The notes under the pieces are model-generated. The model saw only the letters and a list, made by a program, of their open reading frames with translations, did no database searches and was not told the DNA's origin. Both the position numbers and the translations under genes were made by a program. A stretch of 64,000 nt of DNA from Paenibacillus antarcticus. Lineage in GTDB: Bacteria; Bacillota; Bacilli; Paenibacillales; Paenibacillaceae. Each line of letters begins with the position of its first letter. Within the stretch, counting starts at the first letter, position 1. Positions 63,946-64,000 of this stretch are shown here, piece by piece. The DNA lies in assembly GCF_001637225.1 (NCBI RefSeq), contig NZ_LVJI01000053.1, positions 1 to 64,000 of the forward strand, in the 5' to 3' direction.

Positions 63946-64000
63946 GAAAGATGACGAATGGTAAAGCCAAGTAGATCAAGTTGTATCATCCGTTAAATAT

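Overview
This 64 kb window is a chromosomal housekeeping segment from a low-GC, endospore-forming Gram-positive bacterium of the order Bacillales, most likely Paenibacillus or a close relative. The evidence is strong AGGAGG ribosome sites with frequent TTG/GTG starts, sporulation-type genes (a BofC-like gene, spoVB, a SpoIID-domain gene), T-box leaders, a YesM/YesN-type two-component pair, and gene order that follows the Bacillus subtilis ruv-queA-tgt / spoVB-sec-recJ-apt-relA-dtd-hisS-aspS / rarA-cymR-yrvO / yrrD-yrrI-alaS-yrzL-yrrK-yrzB-yrrL-yrrN-yrrO-yrrR neighbourhood. Gene names are assigned from remembered family motifs and synteny. No database search was run.

Layout. 1-1.3 kb: end of an rRNA operon (5S rRNA) and eleven tRNA genes (Asn, Glu, Val, fMet, Asp, Lys, Leu-TAG, Gly, Arg, Leu-CAA, Pro) closed by a terminator. 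1.3-3.3 kb: a BofC-like membrane-anchored protein, and ilvE on the opposite strand. 3.4-9.6 kb: a probable carbohydrate ABC importer (lipoprotein, two permeases, no ATPase) with its own sensor kinase and AraC-type response regulator, behind a promoter and a full match to the CcpA cre consensus. 9.7-16.7 kb: ruvC-ruvA-ruvB, a SpoIID/SPOR-type protein, queA, tgt and yajC. 16.7-24.4 kb: a PAP2 phosphatase, a YrzE-like protein, a DUF421 protein, spoVB, comN-like, separate secD and secF, and a CDF transporter. 24.5-33.4 kb: recJ, apt behind a tandem repeat, a uracil permease, relA, dtd, a possible 54-residue gene, a DJ-1/PfpI protein and a stress-type protein. 33.5-37.9 kb: T-box-controlled hisS-aspS, then tcdA. 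37.9-43.8 kb: an AzgA purine permease, helD, a possible attenuator with a tiny leader peptide, a CD3324-type DNA-binding protein with an odd start, and rarA. 43.8-47.7 kb: mnmA (reverse strand), cymR, a cysteine desulfurase, yrrD and a zinc-ribbon protein. 47.9-56.9 kb: an AI-2E family transporter, T-box-controlled alaS, ireB, ruvX, two tandem DUF1292 genes, mltG and two U32-family genes (yrrN/yrrO). 57.1-64 kb: a chemoreceptor, a class B penicillin-binding protein that overlaps a convergent AI-2E/YtvI-type gene, and a NodB deacetylase fused to a YkoP-like domain.

How it fits together. Most of the window serves translation and nucleic-acid upkeep: tRNA genes, three aminoacyl-tRNA synthetases, D-aminoacyl-tRNA editing, several tRNA wobble- or anticodon-loop-modifying enzymes (queuosine, 2-thiouridine, 5-hydroxyuridine, cyclic t6A) and Holliday-junction or repair enzymes. 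Envelope and sporulation genes, plus one inducible sugar-uptake island, are interleaved. I see no prophage, transposon, CRISPR array or defence island. The most unusual material is non-coding: the repeat family shared by the apt and helD leaders, the leader-peptide/terminator structure at 41.7 kb, the Asp-reading T-box in front of hisS, and a long hairpin upstream of cymR.
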